Positions 1-9,312 of a stretch of DNA of 64,000 nucleotides are shown piece by piece. Source of the stretch: Winslowiella toletana (lineage in GTDB: Bacteria > Pseudomonadota > Gammaproteobacteria > Enterobacterales > Enterobacteriaceae). The stretch lies in NCBI RefSeq assembly GCF_017875465.1, contig NZ_JAGGMQ010000001.1, forward strand, positions 248,001 through 312,000, in the 5' to 3' direction. A program made the translations under genes and the position numbers. Position 1 is the first letter of the stretch, and the number at the start of each line of letters is the position of its first letter. Under the pieces are notes generated by a model. The model did not search any database and had not been told where the DNA came from. It saw only the letters and a list, made by a program, of their open reading frames with translations.

Positions 1-643
1 GACCGTGATCTTCATCAGGCAGATAGTAGCCCCAGTAACCCTGCCGCACCGAACTGATAAACGGTTTAATCCCGTCATCACGCGCATGCAGGCGACCACC
101 GTAGCGACGGCGCACTGCGTTCCACACATAATCCACCAGCTCATTACGCTGATGATGGAACATACCGGCAATTTTCAGCCCTTCAGACGCCATCAGCATC
201 GCCGGAATATCAATAGCCCAGCCGTGCGGCACGAGGAAAATCACATTCTGCTCAGTGTCGCGCAGCTCATCCATAATTTCGCGGCCGTGCCAGACAATGC
301 GATCACGCATCTTTTCCGGCTTACGTAACGCCAGCTCAGCCACCATCGCCATTGACTGCGGCGCGACAGCAAACATCTCATCGATAATTGCTTCACGCTG
401 TGCTTCAGACAGCTCAGGCATACAGTAGAAGAGATTGATCTGCGCCCTGCGCCGCGCGCTACGGGCAAACTTACCGGCAGTGCGCCCAAGTGCGCCCAGC
501 ATGGGATCTCGCACGCTCGCCGGTAGCAGCGCGATACCTGCACAGGCGCCAATTGCCAGCCAGGCGCCCCAGAATTTCGGTTTAAGGAAAGCCTTTTGAA
601 AGACGGGAATAAATTCACTATTACTTTTTTTACTGTTTTCCAT
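1..643 (-). CDS. lpxM: Lipid A myristoyltransferase LpxM, C-terminal part missing at window edge
   Basis: Partial gene: the start codon is at 643 and the frame stays open for 214 codons to the left edge. The product is the late acyltransferase that adds a myristoyl chain to Kdo2-lipid A at the inner membrane. The N-terminus ([20 protein letters not shown]) aligns with E. coli LpxM. The HX4D acyltransferase motif HGWAID and the later [10 protein letters not shown] stretch are present. A GAGGGT Shine-Dalgarno precedes the ATG. It aligns without gaps, at an offset of 1112 bases, to the neighbouring paralogue. This copy keeps more E. coli-like residues ([22 protein letters not shown]), so it is probably the orthologue. 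Confidence 0.9.
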   Translation of the reverse strand, partial: MENSKKSNSEFIPVFQKAFLKPKFWGAWLAIGACAGIALLPASVRDPMLGALGRTAGKFARSARRRAQINLFYCMPELSEAQREAIIDEMFAVAPQSMAMVAELALRKPEKMRDRIVWHGREIMDELRDTEQNVIFLVPHGWAIDIPAMLMASEGLKIAGMFHHQRNELVDYVWNAVRRRYGGRLHARDDGIKPFISSVRQGYWGYYLPDEDHG

Positions 644-715
644 GCACTACCCTCAACCATAACGGGGTAATGATAGTGCTAATTAATTAATTTTCAATCA
701 TTAAGCAAGGCTGTT

Positions 716-745
716 AAAAAACCGACGGGCTTTTCGTCGGTTTTC
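716..745 (-). terminator. Hairpin terminator between the two lpxM copies
   Basis: Stem ACCGACG/CGTCGGT (arms around 721-727 and 735-741) is flanked by an A-run on the left and TTTT on the right, so it can work in both directions. It would end the transcript of the inner lpxM copy before the outer one. This is seen directly; function is inferred. Confidence 0.7.
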
Positions 746-783
746 CGGGCAACAACAGAGGCTTGTGGTCAGCGAAATAGCCG

Positions 784-1755
784 CTACTCAGGATACAAAT
801 CCTCGCGCAGGTAAGGCTCTGCCTCCCCCGGCTTACGCGTTTTTAACACTTTCAGAATCCAGGTATATTGTTCAGGGTGCGGCCTGACAAGGTTCTCAAT
901 CTCCTCATTCATCCGGCGTGCCTGGGTAACAGCATCAGCGTTCTGCAGATCGTCCATCGGTGGACGAATATGCATATGCACCTGATGACGCTTACTGTCA
1001 TAGGTCGGAAACAGCGGCACGACTCTGGCGCGACACACTTTCATCAGACGGGCAGCTGCCGGTAACGTCGCTTTATAAGTGCCAAAAAACCCGACAAACT
1101 CACTCTGCTCAGCCCCGTGATCTTCATCAGGCAGATAGTAGCCCCAGCTGCCGTTACGAACGGAATCGATAAACGGCTTAATCCCGTTATTACGCGAAAA
1201 CACGCGGGCGCCATAGCAGCAACGCACTTTGTTCCAGATATAATCCACCAGCTGATTACGCTGATGCTGGATCAGACCGACGCCTTGCACTCCTTCAGCG
1301 GTTATCAGCATAGCCGCGATATCAATTGCCCAGCCGTGAGGCACCAGAAAAATCACGTTCTGCTTGCTGGCGCGCAACTCATCGATAATTTCGCGGCCAT
1401 GCCAGACCACACGCTTACGCAATTTTTCCGGCTGACGTAGCGCCAGCTCGGCCACGACCGCCATTGACTGCGGCGCAACGGCAAACATCTGGTCGATAAT
1501 GTCTTCACGCTGCGTTTCTGTTAGCTCTGGCATACAGTAATAGAGGTTGATGCGCGCGCGCCGCCGCGCCCGACGGGCAAATTTACCGACGGTGCGGCCC
1601 AGTGCACCGAGTAATGGGTCACGAAGCGTGACAGGCATCAGTGCGATACCGCAACAGGCGCCCAGCGCTAACCATGTTCCCCAGTATTTCGGCTGCAGAA
1701 AGCGGTATTGAAATACAGGTCTGAATTCCATTTTCTTATGCATGCTATTTTCCAT
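784..1755 (-). CDS. Second LpxM-type lipid A acyltransferase (tandem paralogue)
   Basis: A 323-residue LpxL/LpxM/HtrB-family acyltransferase with HX4D motif HGWAID (His140, Asp145) and a full C-terminus ending ...KTRKPGEAEPYLREDLYPE, as in LpxM. I chose ATG 1755 (MENSMHKK) because it matches the start of the neighbouring lpxM and follows TAAGGTG; an in-frame GTG lies six bases upstream. It lies downstream of mepM, where E. coli has its single lpxM. It differs from the outer copy mainly in the loop after HGWAID (AAMLITAEGVQGVGLIQHQR) and around YGARVFSRNNGIKPF. It may have a different acyl chain preference, or be expressed under other conditions. Confidence 0.88.
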   Translation of the reverse strand: MENSMHKKMEFRPVFQYRFLQPKYWGTWLALGACCGIALMPVTLRDPLLGALGRTVGKFARRARRRARINLYYCMPELTETQREDIIDQMFAVAPQSMAVVAELALRQPEKLRKRVVWHGREIIDELRASKQNVIFLVPHGWAIDIAAMLITAEGVQGVGLIQHQRNQLVDYIWNKVRCCYGARVFSRNNGIKPFIDSVRNGSWGYYLPDEDHGAEQSEFVGFFGTYKATLPAAARLMKVCRARVVPLFPTYDSKRHQVHMHIRPPMDDLQNADAVTQARRMNEEIENLVRPHPEQYTWILKVLKTRKPGEAEPYLREDLYPE

Positions 1756-1843
1756 TAGCACCTTACCCTACAGTGTTCGGTCAACCTTCCTTTGACTGAA
1801 GCGCTGACAATGACTCCACCACTTATTTTATCTCAGTTAAGAC

Positions 1844-1876
1844 GAAAAAACCGCCCCTGTAACAGGCCGGTTTTTA
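1844..1876 (-). terminator. Terminator after mepM
   Basis: AAAAACC ... GGTTTTT outer arms with an inner CCTG/CAGG stem lie just downstream of the mepM stop. The A-rich and T-rich flanks make it a plausible intrinsic terminator. Confidence 0.6.
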
Positions 1877-1894
1877 TTGGTAATCACGCGAATA

Positions 1895-3223
1895 TCAGTT
1901 GAAGCTGAGCTGCGGAGTAACCTCTCTGACCTGCGCCAGATAATCTTTGCGATCGCTACCTGTCAGCCCTTCAGAACGCGGCAGTTTGGCGTTTAACGGA
2001 TTCACTGCCTGATTGTTAATCCAGATTTCATAATGCAGATGCGGACCGGTTGAGCGGCCGGTATTGCCGGACAACGCGATACGATCGCCACGCTTCACCT
2101 TCTCGCCAGGTTTGACCAGCAGTTTTTTCAGGTGCATATAGCGGGTCATATACTGACGACCATGACGAATCGCCACATAGTTACCCGCGCCGCCGCTGCG
2201 TTTGGCGACCACCACTTCACCGTCACCCACGGCCAGCACTGGCGTACCGACCGGAATGGCGAAGTCGACGCCTTTATGCGGCGCAATACGTCCGGTAACC
2301 GGATTCAGGCGGCGCGGATTAAAGTTGGAGGATACACGATACTGTTTCACCGTCGGGAAACGCATAAAACCGCGCGCCAGACCGGAACCGCTGCGATCGT
2401 AAAACTTGCCGTCTTCGGCGCGAATCGCATAGTAATCTTTGCCGCCGGTGCGCAGACGGACGCCTAACAGCTGGCTCTGCTCACTTTTGCCATCCATCAT
2501 TTCGCGTGACATCAGTACCGAGAACTGATCGCCTTTACGCAGTTTGCGGAAGTCCATCTGCCATTGCAGCGCTTTAATCACCGCGCTGGTTTCACCGCTG
2601 GTCAGTCCGGCGCGCTGCGCGCTGGCGGCAAAGCTGCCACTCAGCTCACCGCGCAATACGTTGTTCTGCCATTCACCCTTCTGCATTTCGCTGGAAGCTT
2701 TAAAACCGTTGCCGGAGCGATCGTAGGTGCGGGTTTCACGGCGCGACATTTCCCAGGTCAGACGCTGTAACTGGCCGTCATCGGTTAAAGTCCAGGAAAT
2801 TTGCTGACCGATTTTCAGATTAGTCAGATCCTTATCGGCTTTCGCCAGCTGATTGATATCAGCCATCTCAATGCCGTACTGATTAAGGATGCTGCTTAAG
2901 GTGTCACCGGTCGATACCGTGTAATCGTGAGTGCCGGCTTCATTTGGCACATCCTCATCGATTTCATCTTTCGGGATATCTTCTTCCGGTGCAGGGGTTG
3001 GCTGATCGATAGGTTCACTGGCTTCCGGCAGCAAGGTACGCAGCTCGTTTTTATCCAGCTCGATATGTTTAACGATCGGGTTTTCGCTATCAACAGGGTG
3101 ATAAACGTATGGCCGCCATACAGCGACGGCCAGGGTTACGACAGTCAGCGACCCCAGCATAACTCGATGGGGACGCGGTAAGTTGTTGAACGCCATGGCG
3201 ACAGAGCGGGCTATCTGCTGCAC
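1895..3223 (-). CDS. mepM: Murein DD-endopeptidase MepM
   Basis: A 442-residue cell-wall hydrolase that cleaves D-Ala-mDAP cross-links to let peptidoglycan expand. The N-terminus (MQQIARSVAMAFNNLPRPHR) is near-identical to E. coli MepM, followed by a signal-anchor helix (VMLGSLTVVTLAVAVW). A LysM/OapA-type segment (YTVSTGDTLSSILNQYG) lies near residue 100. The C-terminal M23 domain carries HKGVDFA and HLHYE zinc-site motifs. The start is GTG, preceded at a distance by GAGG. It lies 14 bp downstream of znuA on the same strand, so read-through from the znuA promoter is possible. Confidence 0.96.
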   Translation of the reverse strand: MQQIARSVAMAFNNLPRPHRVMLGSLTVVTLAVAVWRPYVYHPVDSENPIVKHIELDKNELRTLLPEASEPIDQPTPAPEEDIPKDEIDEDVPNEAGTHDYTVSTGDTLSSILNQYGIEMADINQLAKADKDLTNLKIGQQISWTLTDDGQLQRLTWEMSRRETRTYDRSGNGFKASSEMQKGEWQNNVLRGELSGSFAASAQRAGLTSGETSAVIKALQWQMDFRKLRKGDQFSVLMSREMMDGKSEQSQLLGVRLRTGGKDYYAIRAEDGKFYDRSGSGLARGFMRFPTVKQYRVSSNFNPRRLNPVTGRIAPHKGVDFAIPVGTPVLAVGDGEVVVAKRSGGAGNYVAIRHGRQYMTRYMHLKKLLVKPGEKVKRGDRIALSGNTGRSTGPHLHYEIWINNQAVNPLNAKLPRSEGLTGSDRKDYLAQVREVTPQLSFN

Positions 3224-3237
3224 TTTTTACTATTCCT

Positions 3238-4185
3238 CTATGCTCCTTTCAGGCAGCTCACATACTGGCTCGACAACTGTGAGAGGAATTTCACATAGCT
3301 GTCTTTTGTTAAGCTGATACCCATTCCCAGCGGATCTAAGGTGCCTTTTCGCACAGAGGTTCCGCGGGCAACGGCATCGATGACGGCCGGCCTGAATTGT
3401 GGTTCAGCGAAAACGCATACGGCTTTCTGCTCAACCAACTGTGTTCGAATTTGATGTAAGCGCTGGGCGCCCGGTTGGATCTCAGGATTTACGGTAAAAT
3501 GCCCGGCAGGCGACAACCCGTAGTGTTTTTCAAAGTATGTGTAAGCATCATGAAAAACGAAATATCCCTTCCCTTTTACCGGCGCAAGCTCGGCACTAAT
3601 CTGCTGGTCAGACTTCGCCAGGCTAACTTCGAATTGCTGGAGGTTAGCGTCTAGTTTGTCTTTGCTTTGCGGCATAAGTTCCAATAATTTTTCATGGATT
3701 GCAACCGCCGATTGCCTTGCTATCTCTGGGGATAACCATAAGTGCATATTGTACTCACCGTGGTGGTGGTGGTCATGCCCCTCTTCTCCAGGCTCAGAAT
3801 GACCCTCATCATGGTGCTCATCCTCTTCGCCACCGCGAATCAGCAGGGGTTTTACTCGCGGTAATTCAGCCAGTTCGAGGTTTTTCTGCGGCGCTAATCC
3901 GGCCGCTGGCTTGGTTAAAAAAGCTTCCATTTCAGGGCCAATCCACACCACCAGATCCGCGCTCTGCAAGCGTTTAACGTCAGATGGGCGCAAGGCGTAG
4001 TCATGCTCTGACGCACCATCAGGAAGCATAACCTCAACCGGGGTGACACCGTCGGCAATCGCTGCGGCGATAAAACCGAGGGGTTTAATTGAGGCCACCA
4101 CCGCCGCCGAGGCAGGCGCAGCAAGCGAAGCGGTGAATCCCAGCGCCGCAAGGGCTGAAAATAAACGTTTTTTATTATGTAACAT
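3238..4185 (-). CDS. znuA: Periplasmic zinc-binding protein ZnuA
   Basis: A 315-residue zinc-binding component of the high-affinity ZnuABC importer. It has a cleavable signal peptide (about residues 1-27, ending ASA), the TroA-type fold, and the His/Asp/Glu-rich flexible loop typical of ZnuA ([20 protein letters not shown], about residues 123-142). The next conserved metal-site His follows in EYNMHLW. It is divergent from znuC, with the Zur operator between them. Confidence 0.96.
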   Translation of the reverse strand: MLHNKKRLFSALAALGFTASLAAPASAAVVASIKPLGFIAAAIADGVTPVEVMLPDGASEHDYALRPSDVKRLQSADLVVWIGPEMEAFLTKPAAGLAPQKNLELAELPRVKPLLIRGGEEDEHHDEGHSEPGEEGHDHHHHGEYNMHLWLSPEIARQSAVAIHEKLLELMPQSKDKLDANLQQFEVSLAKSDQQISAELAPVKGKGYFVFHDAYTYFEKHYGLSPAGHFTVNPEIQPGAQRLHQIRTQLVEQKAVCVFAEPQFRPAVIDAVARGTSVRKGTLDPLGMGISLTKDSYVKFLSQLSSQYVSCLKGA

Positions 4186-4216
4186 AATGCGTCAATCCAT
4201 CGTGATTAGCTGATGG

Positions 4217-4237
4217 AGTGTGATATTATAACATTCG
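4217..4237. promoter_or_regulatory. Zur operator (znuA/znuC divergent promoter)
   Basis: On the minus strand the sequence reads GAATGTTATAATATCACAC, almost identical to the known E. coli Zur box in the same place. It lies between the divergent znuA and znuC starts, so zinc-loaded Zur should repress both. Confidence 0.9.
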
Positions 4238-4263
4238 ATATCTTCTGCAACCTGTAATTGATG

Positions 4264-5019
4264 ATGCCCTCACTTATCACTCTGGAAAACATCTCGGTGT
4301 CCTTTGGTCAACGCCGCGTGCTGTCTGATGTTTCATTAAAACTGGAACCCGGACGCATTCTTACGCTGCTTGGCCCCAATGGCGCCGGAAAATCGACGCT
4401 GGTGCGCGTGGTGCTCGGCTTAATTGCCCCCAGCGCCGGTAAACTCGATCGCCCTGCCGGTTTGCGTATTGGCTATGTGCCGCAAAAACTGCATCTCGAC
4501 TCCACCCTGCCGCTGACGGTCGATCGCTTTATGCGCCTGCGTCCCGGCGTGAAGCGCGCCGATATTCTGCCTGCGCTGAAACGCGTGCAGGCCGGGCATC
4601 TGCTGGAATATCCGCTGCAAAAACTCTCTGGCGGTGAAACGCAACGGGTGCTGCTGGCGCGTGCGCTGCTGAATAATCCGCAGCTGCTGGTGCTGGATGA
4701 ACCGACGCAGGGTGTCGACGTCAATGGCCAGGTCGCGCTGTATGATTTGATCGATCAGCTGCGTCGTGAGCTGAACTGCGGTGTGCTGATGGTTTCCCAT
4801 GACCTGCATCTGGTGATGGCGAAAACCGATGAAGTGCTGTGTCTTAACCAGCATATCTGCTGCTCCGGCACCCCGGAAGTGGTATCTACCCATCCGGAGT
4901 TTATTTCGATGTTTGGCCCGCGTGGTGCCGAGCAACTGGCGATTTATCGCCATCATCATAATCATCGTCACGATTTGCAGGGACGTATTATTTTGCGCCG
5001 GGGACAGGGTCCGTCATGA
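4264..5019 (+). CDS. znuC: Zinc ABC transporter ATP-binding protein ZnuC
   Basis: A 251-residue ATPase. It has Walker [10 protein letters not shown], signature LSGGETQ and Walker B LLVLDEP. The C-terminal His-rich stretch [15 protein letters not shown] is characteristic of ZnuC. ATG 4264 gives exactly the E. coli length and aligns MPSLITLEN with MTSLVSLEN; ATG 4261 and TTG 4258 are in-frame alternatives. The 3' end overlaps znuB by 4 bp (ATGA). Confidence 0.95.
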   Translation: MPSLITLENISVSFGQRRVLSDVSLKLEPGRILTLLGPNGAGKSTLVRVVLGLIAPSAGKLDRPAGLRIGYVPQKLHLDSTLPLTVDRFMRLRPGVKRADILPALKRVQAGHLLEYPLQKLSGGETQRVLLARALLNNPQLLVLDEPTQGVDVNGQVALYDLIDQLRRELNCGVLMVSHDLHLVMAKTDEVLCLNQHICCSGTPEVVSTHPEFISMFGPRGAEQLAIYRHHHNHRHDLQGRIILRRGQGPS

Positions 5020-5801
5020 TTGAATTGTTACTGCCTGGCTGGCTGGGCGGCGTGATGCTGGCCCTTGCCGCCGGTCCGCTTGGCTCGTTTGTAGTCTGGC
5101 GTCGTATGTCCTATTTTGGCGATACGCTGGCGCATGCTTCGTTGCTTGGCGTCGCCTTTGGCCTGCTGCTTAATATCAACCCGTTTTACGCGGTGATTGC
5201 GGTCACGCTGCTGCTGTCATTTGGTCTGGTATGGCTGGAGCGTCGTCCGCATCTGGCGATCGACACCCTGCTGGGGATTATGGCGCACAGCGCCCTGTCG
5301 CTCGGTCTGGTGGTGGTCAGTCTGATGTCGAACGTGCGCGTCGACTTAATGGCCTATCTGTTTGGCGATCTACTGTCGGTAACGCCGGTTGATCTAATCG
5401 CCATTGCGCTCGGCGTCACGCTGGTGCTGGCGATTCTTGGCTGGCAGTGGCGGGCGCTGCTGTCGATTACTATCAGCCCGGAGATGGCGCAGGTGGATGG
5501 CGTCAATATTCAGCGCACCAAACTGCTGCTGATGCTGGTAACCGCCCTGACGATTGGCGTATCGATGAAGTTTGTCGGTGCGCTGATTATTACCTCACTG
5601 CTGATTATTCCGGCGGCCACCGCGCGGCGCTTTGCCCGTTCACCGGAACAGATGGCGGCAGTGGCGGTAGCGATTGGCGTGCTGGCGGTAACCGGCGGGC
5701 TGACCTTCTCGGCGTTTTACGATACGCCTGCGGGACCATCAGTGGTGCTGAGCGCTGCACTGATGTTTGTGATCAGTATGGTGAAAAAGCCCGCGGTTTA
5801 A
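5016..5801 (+). CDS. znuB: Zinc ABC transporter permease ZnuB
   Basis: A 261-residue inner-membrane permease of the ABC-3 family with several hydrophobic helices, beginning [43 protein letters not shown] as in E. coli ZnuB. It overlaps znuC by 4 bp, indicating translational coupling. It forms the channel through which ZnuC ATP hydrolysis drives Zn2+ from ZnuA into the cytoplasm. Confidence 0.96.
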   Translation: MIELLLPGWLGGVMLALAAGPLGSFVVWRRMSYFGDTLAHASLLGVAFGLLLNINPFYAVIAVTLLLSFGLVWLERRPHLAIDTLLGIMAHSALSLGLVVVSLMSNVRVDLMAYLFGDLLSVTPVDLIAIALGVTLVLAILGWQWRALLSITISPEMAQVDGVNIQRTKLLLMLVTALTIGVSMKFVGALIITSLLIIPAATARRFARSPEQMAAVAVAIGVLAVTGGLTFSAFYDTPAGPSVVLSAALMFVISMVKKPAV

Positions 5802-5807
5802 ATATCG

Positions 5808-5832
5808 CCTTCCCCCACATGGTGGGGGAAGG
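5808..5832. terminator. Perfect hairpin between convergent znuB and ruvB
   Basis: CCTTCCCCCAC, loop ATG, GTGGGGGAAGG: an 11-bp perfect stem between the converging stops of znuB (5801) and ruvB (5838). There is no strong U-run, so it could be a bidirectional terminator or an mRNA 3'-end stabilising stem. Confidence 0.65.
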
Positions 5833-5837
5833 AAATA

Positions 5838-6842
5838 TCAGAATTCGCGGGTAATGCCGAAGTGTTTATAGGCGTGCTGAGTGGCGATACGTCCACGCGG
5901 AGTACGCTGAATAAAGCCCTGCTGGATCAGATACGGCTCCAGCACATCTTCTATGGTTTCGCGCTCTTCACCAATCGCCGCCGCCAGGTTATCCAGCCCC
6001 ACCGGGCCACCGGTAAACTTATCAATAATCGCCAGCAGCAGTTTGCGGTCCATATAGTCAAAGCCCTGGGTATCGACATTCAGCATATCCAGCGCTTTCG
6101 ACGCTACATTGCCACTCAGCTCGCCGTTGGCGCGCACTTCTGAGAAGTCACGCACCCGGCGTAGCAGGCGGTTAGCGATACGCGGCGTGCCACGGGCGCG
6201 ACGCGCAATTTCCAGCGCGCCCTCTTCGCTCAGTTCCAGTCCCAGCACCGCGGCGCTGCGGCCAACGATATACTGTAGATCTTCAACGCGATAGAACTCC
6301 AGGCGCTGCACGATACCAAAGCGATCCCGCAGCGGTGAGGTTAACGAGCCTGCACGGGTAGTAGCGCCGATCAGGGTAAACGGCGGCAAGTCGAGTTTAA
6401 TCGAACGCGCGGCCGGACCTTCGCCAATCATAATATCCAGCTGATAATCTTCCATCGCCGGATAGAGCACTTCCTCGACCACCGGTGACAGACGGTGAAT
6501 CTCATCGATAAACAGCACGTCATGCGGTTCGAGGTTGGTCAGCATTGCCGCCAGATCCCCGGCTTTCTCCAGCACCGGACCGGACGTGGTACGCAGATTG
6601 ACGCCCATCTCGTTAGCGACAATATTGGCCAGCGTGGTTTTACCTAACCCCGGCGGGCCAAAAATCAGCAGATGATCGAGTGCTTCACCGCGCATTTTCG
6701 CCGCTTCGATAAAGATTTCCATCTGCTCACGCACCGGCTGCTGACCGACATATTCCGCCAGCAGCTTAGGACGTATCGCACGGTCAATTACCTCGTCTTC
6801 AGAGATAATACCCGGCGATATAAGGCGATCGGCTTCAATCAT
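5838..6842 (-). CDS. ruvB: Holliday junction branch-migration ATPase RuvB
   Basis: A 334-residue AAA+ motor that drives branch migration with RuvA. Walker A is GPPGLGKTT, Walker [11 protein letters not shown], sensor motif [18 protein letters not shown], and the C-terminal winged helix ends [17 protein letters not shown]. It lies 8 bp downstream of ruvA in the same operon. Confidence 0.98.
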   Translation of the reverse strand: MIEADRLISPGIISEDEVIDRAIRPKLLAEYVGQQPVREQMEIFIEAAKMRGEALDHLLIFGPPGLGKTTLANIVANEMGVNLRTTSGPVLEKAGDLAAMLTNLEPHDVLFIDEIHRLSPVVEEVLYPAMEDYQLDIMIGEGPAARSIKLDLPPFTLIGATTRAGSLTSPLRDRFGIVQRLEFYRVEDLQYIVGRSAAVLGLELSEEGALEIARRARGTPRIANRLLRRVRDFSEVRANGELSGNVASKALDMLNVDTQGFDYMDRKLLLAIIDKFTGGPVGLDNLAAAIGEERETIEDVLEPYLIQQGFIQRTPRGRIATQHAYKHFGITREF

Positions 6843-6850
6843 GCATTACC

Positions 6851-7465
6851 TCAAATAGCTGCGCGCAGGGCTTCACGGATCAGGGTTTCGCAATCCGCAC
6901 CGGCACGACCCACTTTGCTGATCATCCGGCTGGCTTCCTGCGGTTTATAACCCAGCGCCACCAGCGCGGAAACGGCCTCACCTTCAGCATCATTGGCGGC
7001 TGGTGCCGGACTTTCACTGGTCAGCGCAAAGGTTGAATCGGTGGCAAACAGATCGCCATGCATTCCTTTAAAGCGATCTTTCATCTCCACCACCAGACGC
7101 TCAGCGGTTTTCTTGCCAACACCCGGCAGTTTCACCAGTGCGGCGATCTCTTCCCGCTCCACTGCGGTGACAAACTGCTGCGCCGACATGCCGGAGAGGA
7201 TCGCCAGCGCCAGTTTTGGTCCGACGCCGTTCACTTTAATCAGTTCGCGAAACAGCGCGCGCTCCTGCTTGCTGTTAAAACCGAACAGCAGCTGCGCATC
7301 TTCACGCACCACAAACTGAGTGAAGATAATCGCTTCGTGATTCAGTTCAGGCAGCTCATAAAAACAGGTCATCGGCATATGCACTTCGTAACCCACGCCA
7401 TTGGCTTCAATTAATACCTGCGGTGGCTGTTTCTCAAGAATAATGCCTCTCAGACGACCTATCAC
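6851..7465 (-). CDS. ruvA: Holliday junction-binding protein RuvA
   Basis: A 204-residue tetrameric subunit that binds four-way junctions and loads RuvB. It has an OB-fold N-terminal domain, helix-hairpin-helix motifs ([31 protein letters not shown]) and a C-terminal RuvB-binding helix bundle ([19 protein letters not shown]). The start is GTG (VIGRLRG), as in E. coli, preceded by AAGGAAG. It is separated from the upstream ruvC by a terminator, so ruvAB is its own unit. Confidence 0.97.
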   Translation of the reverse strand: MIGRLRGIILEKQPPQVLIEANGVGYEVHMPMTCFYELPELNHEAIIFTQFVVREDAQLLFGFNSKQERALFRELIKVNGVGPKLALAILSGMSAQQFVTAVEREEIAALVKLPGVGKKTAERLVVEMKDRFKGMHGDLFATDSTFALTSESPAPAANDAEGEAVSALVALGYKPQEASRMISKVGRAGADCETLIREALRAAI

Positions 7466-7510
7466 GTTAAGCTTCCTTTGGATAATGAGGGAATGTGCTG
7501 TTTATAACAT

Positions 7511-7537
7511 AAAAAAGGCTGGATGAATATCCAGCCT
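7511..7537 (-). terminator. ruvC terminator
   Basis: Minus-strand stem GGCTGGAT/ATCCAGCC with a 4-nt loop is followed by a run of six T. It sits directly after the ruvC stop and isolates ruvC from ruvAB. Confidence 0.85.
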
Positions 7538-7538
7538 G

Positions 7539-8063
7539 TTAAGGACGCAGACGCCCGCGCGTCAGCTGCAATCGGGTTTCGCTGAGCCGGTTAGCGTTCT
7601 GACTGACGTGGCAATGGGTAATCGCTATCGCCAGCGCATCGGCGGCATCCGACTGGGGATTGGCCGCCAGTTTCAGCAGGGTTCGCACCATATGCTGAAC
7701 CTGGCTCTTTTCGGCGCTGCCGATACCCACCACCGTCTGTTTAACCTGACGCGCTGCGTACTCAAATACCGGTAAATCCTGATTGACCGCCGCGACAATC
7801 GCCGCACCACGCGCCTGCCCCAGCTTCAGCGCTGAATCGGCGTTCTTCGCCATAAACACCTGTTCGATGGCAAAAAACTCCGGCTGAAACTGGGTAATGA
7901 TTTCACTGACGCCAGCATAAATCAGTTTCAGCCGCGTCGGTAGATCCGGCACGCCGGTACGAATACAGCCGCTGCCGAGGTAGGTGAGCTGCCGCCCAAC
8001 CTGACGAATCACACCGTAGCCGGTTACGCGTGAGCCAGGGTCAATGCCCAAAATAATTGCCAT
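7539..8063 (-). CDS. ruvC: Holliday junction resolvase RuvC
   Basis: A 174-residue endonuclease that cuts Holliday junctions held by RuvAB. I chose ATG 8063 because [19 protein letters not shown] is the conserved N-terminus; the open frame extends 42 codons further upstream without similarity. The acidic active-site residues appear in GIDPG, FAIEQVF and [12 protein letters not shown]. It is downstream of yebC, as in E. coli. Confidence 0.97.
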   Translation of the reverse strand: MAIILGIDPGSRVTGYGVIRQVGRQLTYLGSGCIRTGVPDLPTRLKLIYAGVSEIITQFQPEFFAIEQVFMAKNADSALKLGQARGAAIVAAVNQDLPVFEYAARQVKQTVVGIGSAEKSQVQHMVRTLLKLAANPQSDAADALAIAITHCHVSQNANRLSETRLQLTRGRLRP

Positions 8064-8106
8064 CACGCGTCTCCGGTGGTGTGCTGTTGCCTGCAGGGTA
8101 ACGCCA

Positions 8107-8850
8107 TTACAGCGTAGCCGCCACCTCATCGGAAATTTCACCGTTATGGTAAACTTCCTGCACATCGTCACAATCTTCCAGCATATCAATCAGACGCAGC
8201 AGTTTTGGCGCAGTCTCTTCATCCATATCTGCTTTGGTCGATGGGATCATCGTCACTTCCGCAGAATCCGCCGTCAGACCCGCCGCTTCCAGCGCCGCTT
8301 TCACCGCACCGAGGGATTCCCATGCGGTAAAGACGTCGATGGCGCCGTCATCATAGGTGACGATATCGTCAGCACCGGCTTCCAGCGCGGCATCCATCAC
8401 CGTATCTTCATCCAGACCGGGTGCGAAGGTGATCACCCCTTTTTTGGTAAACAGGTAGGCCACGGAACCATCAGTACCGAGGTTGCCACCGGTTTTGGTG
8501 AACGCGTGACGCACTTCACCCACAGTACGGTTACGGTTATCGCTCAGGCACTCGATCATCACGGCAGTGCCGCCAGGACCGTAACCTTCGTAGATAATGG
8601 TTTCCATATTGCTGTCGTCTTCGCCGCCAACACCACGGGCAATCGCACGGTTCATGGTGTCACGCGTCATATTGTTCGACAGCGCTTTATCCATTGCCGC
8701 ACGCAAACGCGGGTTAGAGTCCGCATCGCCACCGCCCAGTTTCGCCGCCGTCACCAGCTCACGAATGATTTTGGTGAAGATTTTACCGCGTTTGGCATCC
8801 TGTGCCGCTTTGCGATGTTTGGTATTAGCCCATTTACTATGGCCTGCCAT
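8107..8850 (-). CDS. yebC: YebC/PmpR-family protein
   Basis: A 247-residue TACO1/YebC-family protein ([27 protein letters not shown]). The long subfamily was classed as a DNA-binding regulator. Family members are now also linked to translation of polyproline stretches. Length and sequence match E. coli YebC. It lies between nudB (26 bp upstream) and ruvC (43 bp downstream) on the same strand. Confidence 0.95.
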   Translation of the reverse strand: MAGHSKWANTKHRKAAQDAKRGKIFTKIIRELVTAAKLGGGDADSNPRLRAAMDKALSNNMTRDTMNRAIARGVGGEDDSNMETIIYEGYGPGGTAVMIECLSDNRNRTVGEVRHAFTKTGGNLGTDGSVAYLFTKKGVITFAPGLDEDTVMDAALEAGADDIVTYDDGAIDVFTAWESLGAVKAALEAAGLTADSAEVTMIPSTKADMDEETAPKLLRLIDMLEDCDDVQEVYHNGEISDEVAATL

Positions 8851-8876
8851 TATTGCATGTCTCCTCGAAACAAAAC

Positions 8877-9311
8877 TTACATTACAAATTCTTCTATCGC
8901 CTGGCGATTACTCCAGGACTTAGTCAGCTGCGCGGCGGCGGCGGCATCAAGCCATTGATACGCCAGATGCTCGCTAATCGCCACGGCGCGTTCCGTCGGC
9001 AAGGCCAGGGTAAACCAGTGTTCCTGATTATGCGTCACACCTGGCGCATAGCGATGACGAAAGTGACTGAAGATTTCAAATTCTATCTGACGCTGGCAGT
9101 CGACAACTGTGAGCTGCTCAGCGTTGATATCAATTGCGACCTCTTCCTGCACTTCACGCCGGGCAGTTTCCGGCGGCGTTTCTCCGGCTTCCACACTGCC
9201 GGTGACCGACTGCCAGAACTCAGGGTCGTCGCGACGCTGCAGCATCAGCACCCGCCGGGTGTCACGGGCGAAGATCACCACTAACACCGAGACGGGCCGC
9301 TTATAGCCCAT
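8877..9311 (-). CDS. nudB: Dihydroneopterin triphosphate diphosphatase NudB
   Basis: A 144-residue Nudix hydrolase acting at the second step of folate synthesis (dihydroneopterin triphosphate to the monophosphate). The Nudix box is seen as [21 protein letters not shown] (GX5EX7REUXEEXGU type, last Gly not conserved). The C-terminus [13 protein letters not shown] matches E. coli NudB. The ATG is one base after the aspS stop, so it is probably co-translated with aspS. Confidence 0.95.
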   Translation of the reverse strand: MGYKRPVSVLVVIFARDTRRVLMLQRRDDPEFWQSVTGSVEAGETPPETARREVQEEVAIDINAEQLTVVDCQRQIEFEIFSHFRHRYAPGVTHNQEHWFTLALPTERAVAISEHLAYQWLDAAAAAQLTKSWSNRQAIEEFVM

Positions 9312-9312
9312 A

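Noticed and set aside
241..660. Alternate-frame ORF of 139 codons opposite to the plus strand at the left edge
   Set aside because: It is out of frame with the clear LpxM reading frame (HX4D motif, E. coli-like N-terminus) on the same strand and has no family features.
4420..4971. 183-codon antisense ORF across znuC
   Set aside because: A shadow of the znuC reading frame: no start signal or family similarity, and composition mirrors the coding strand.
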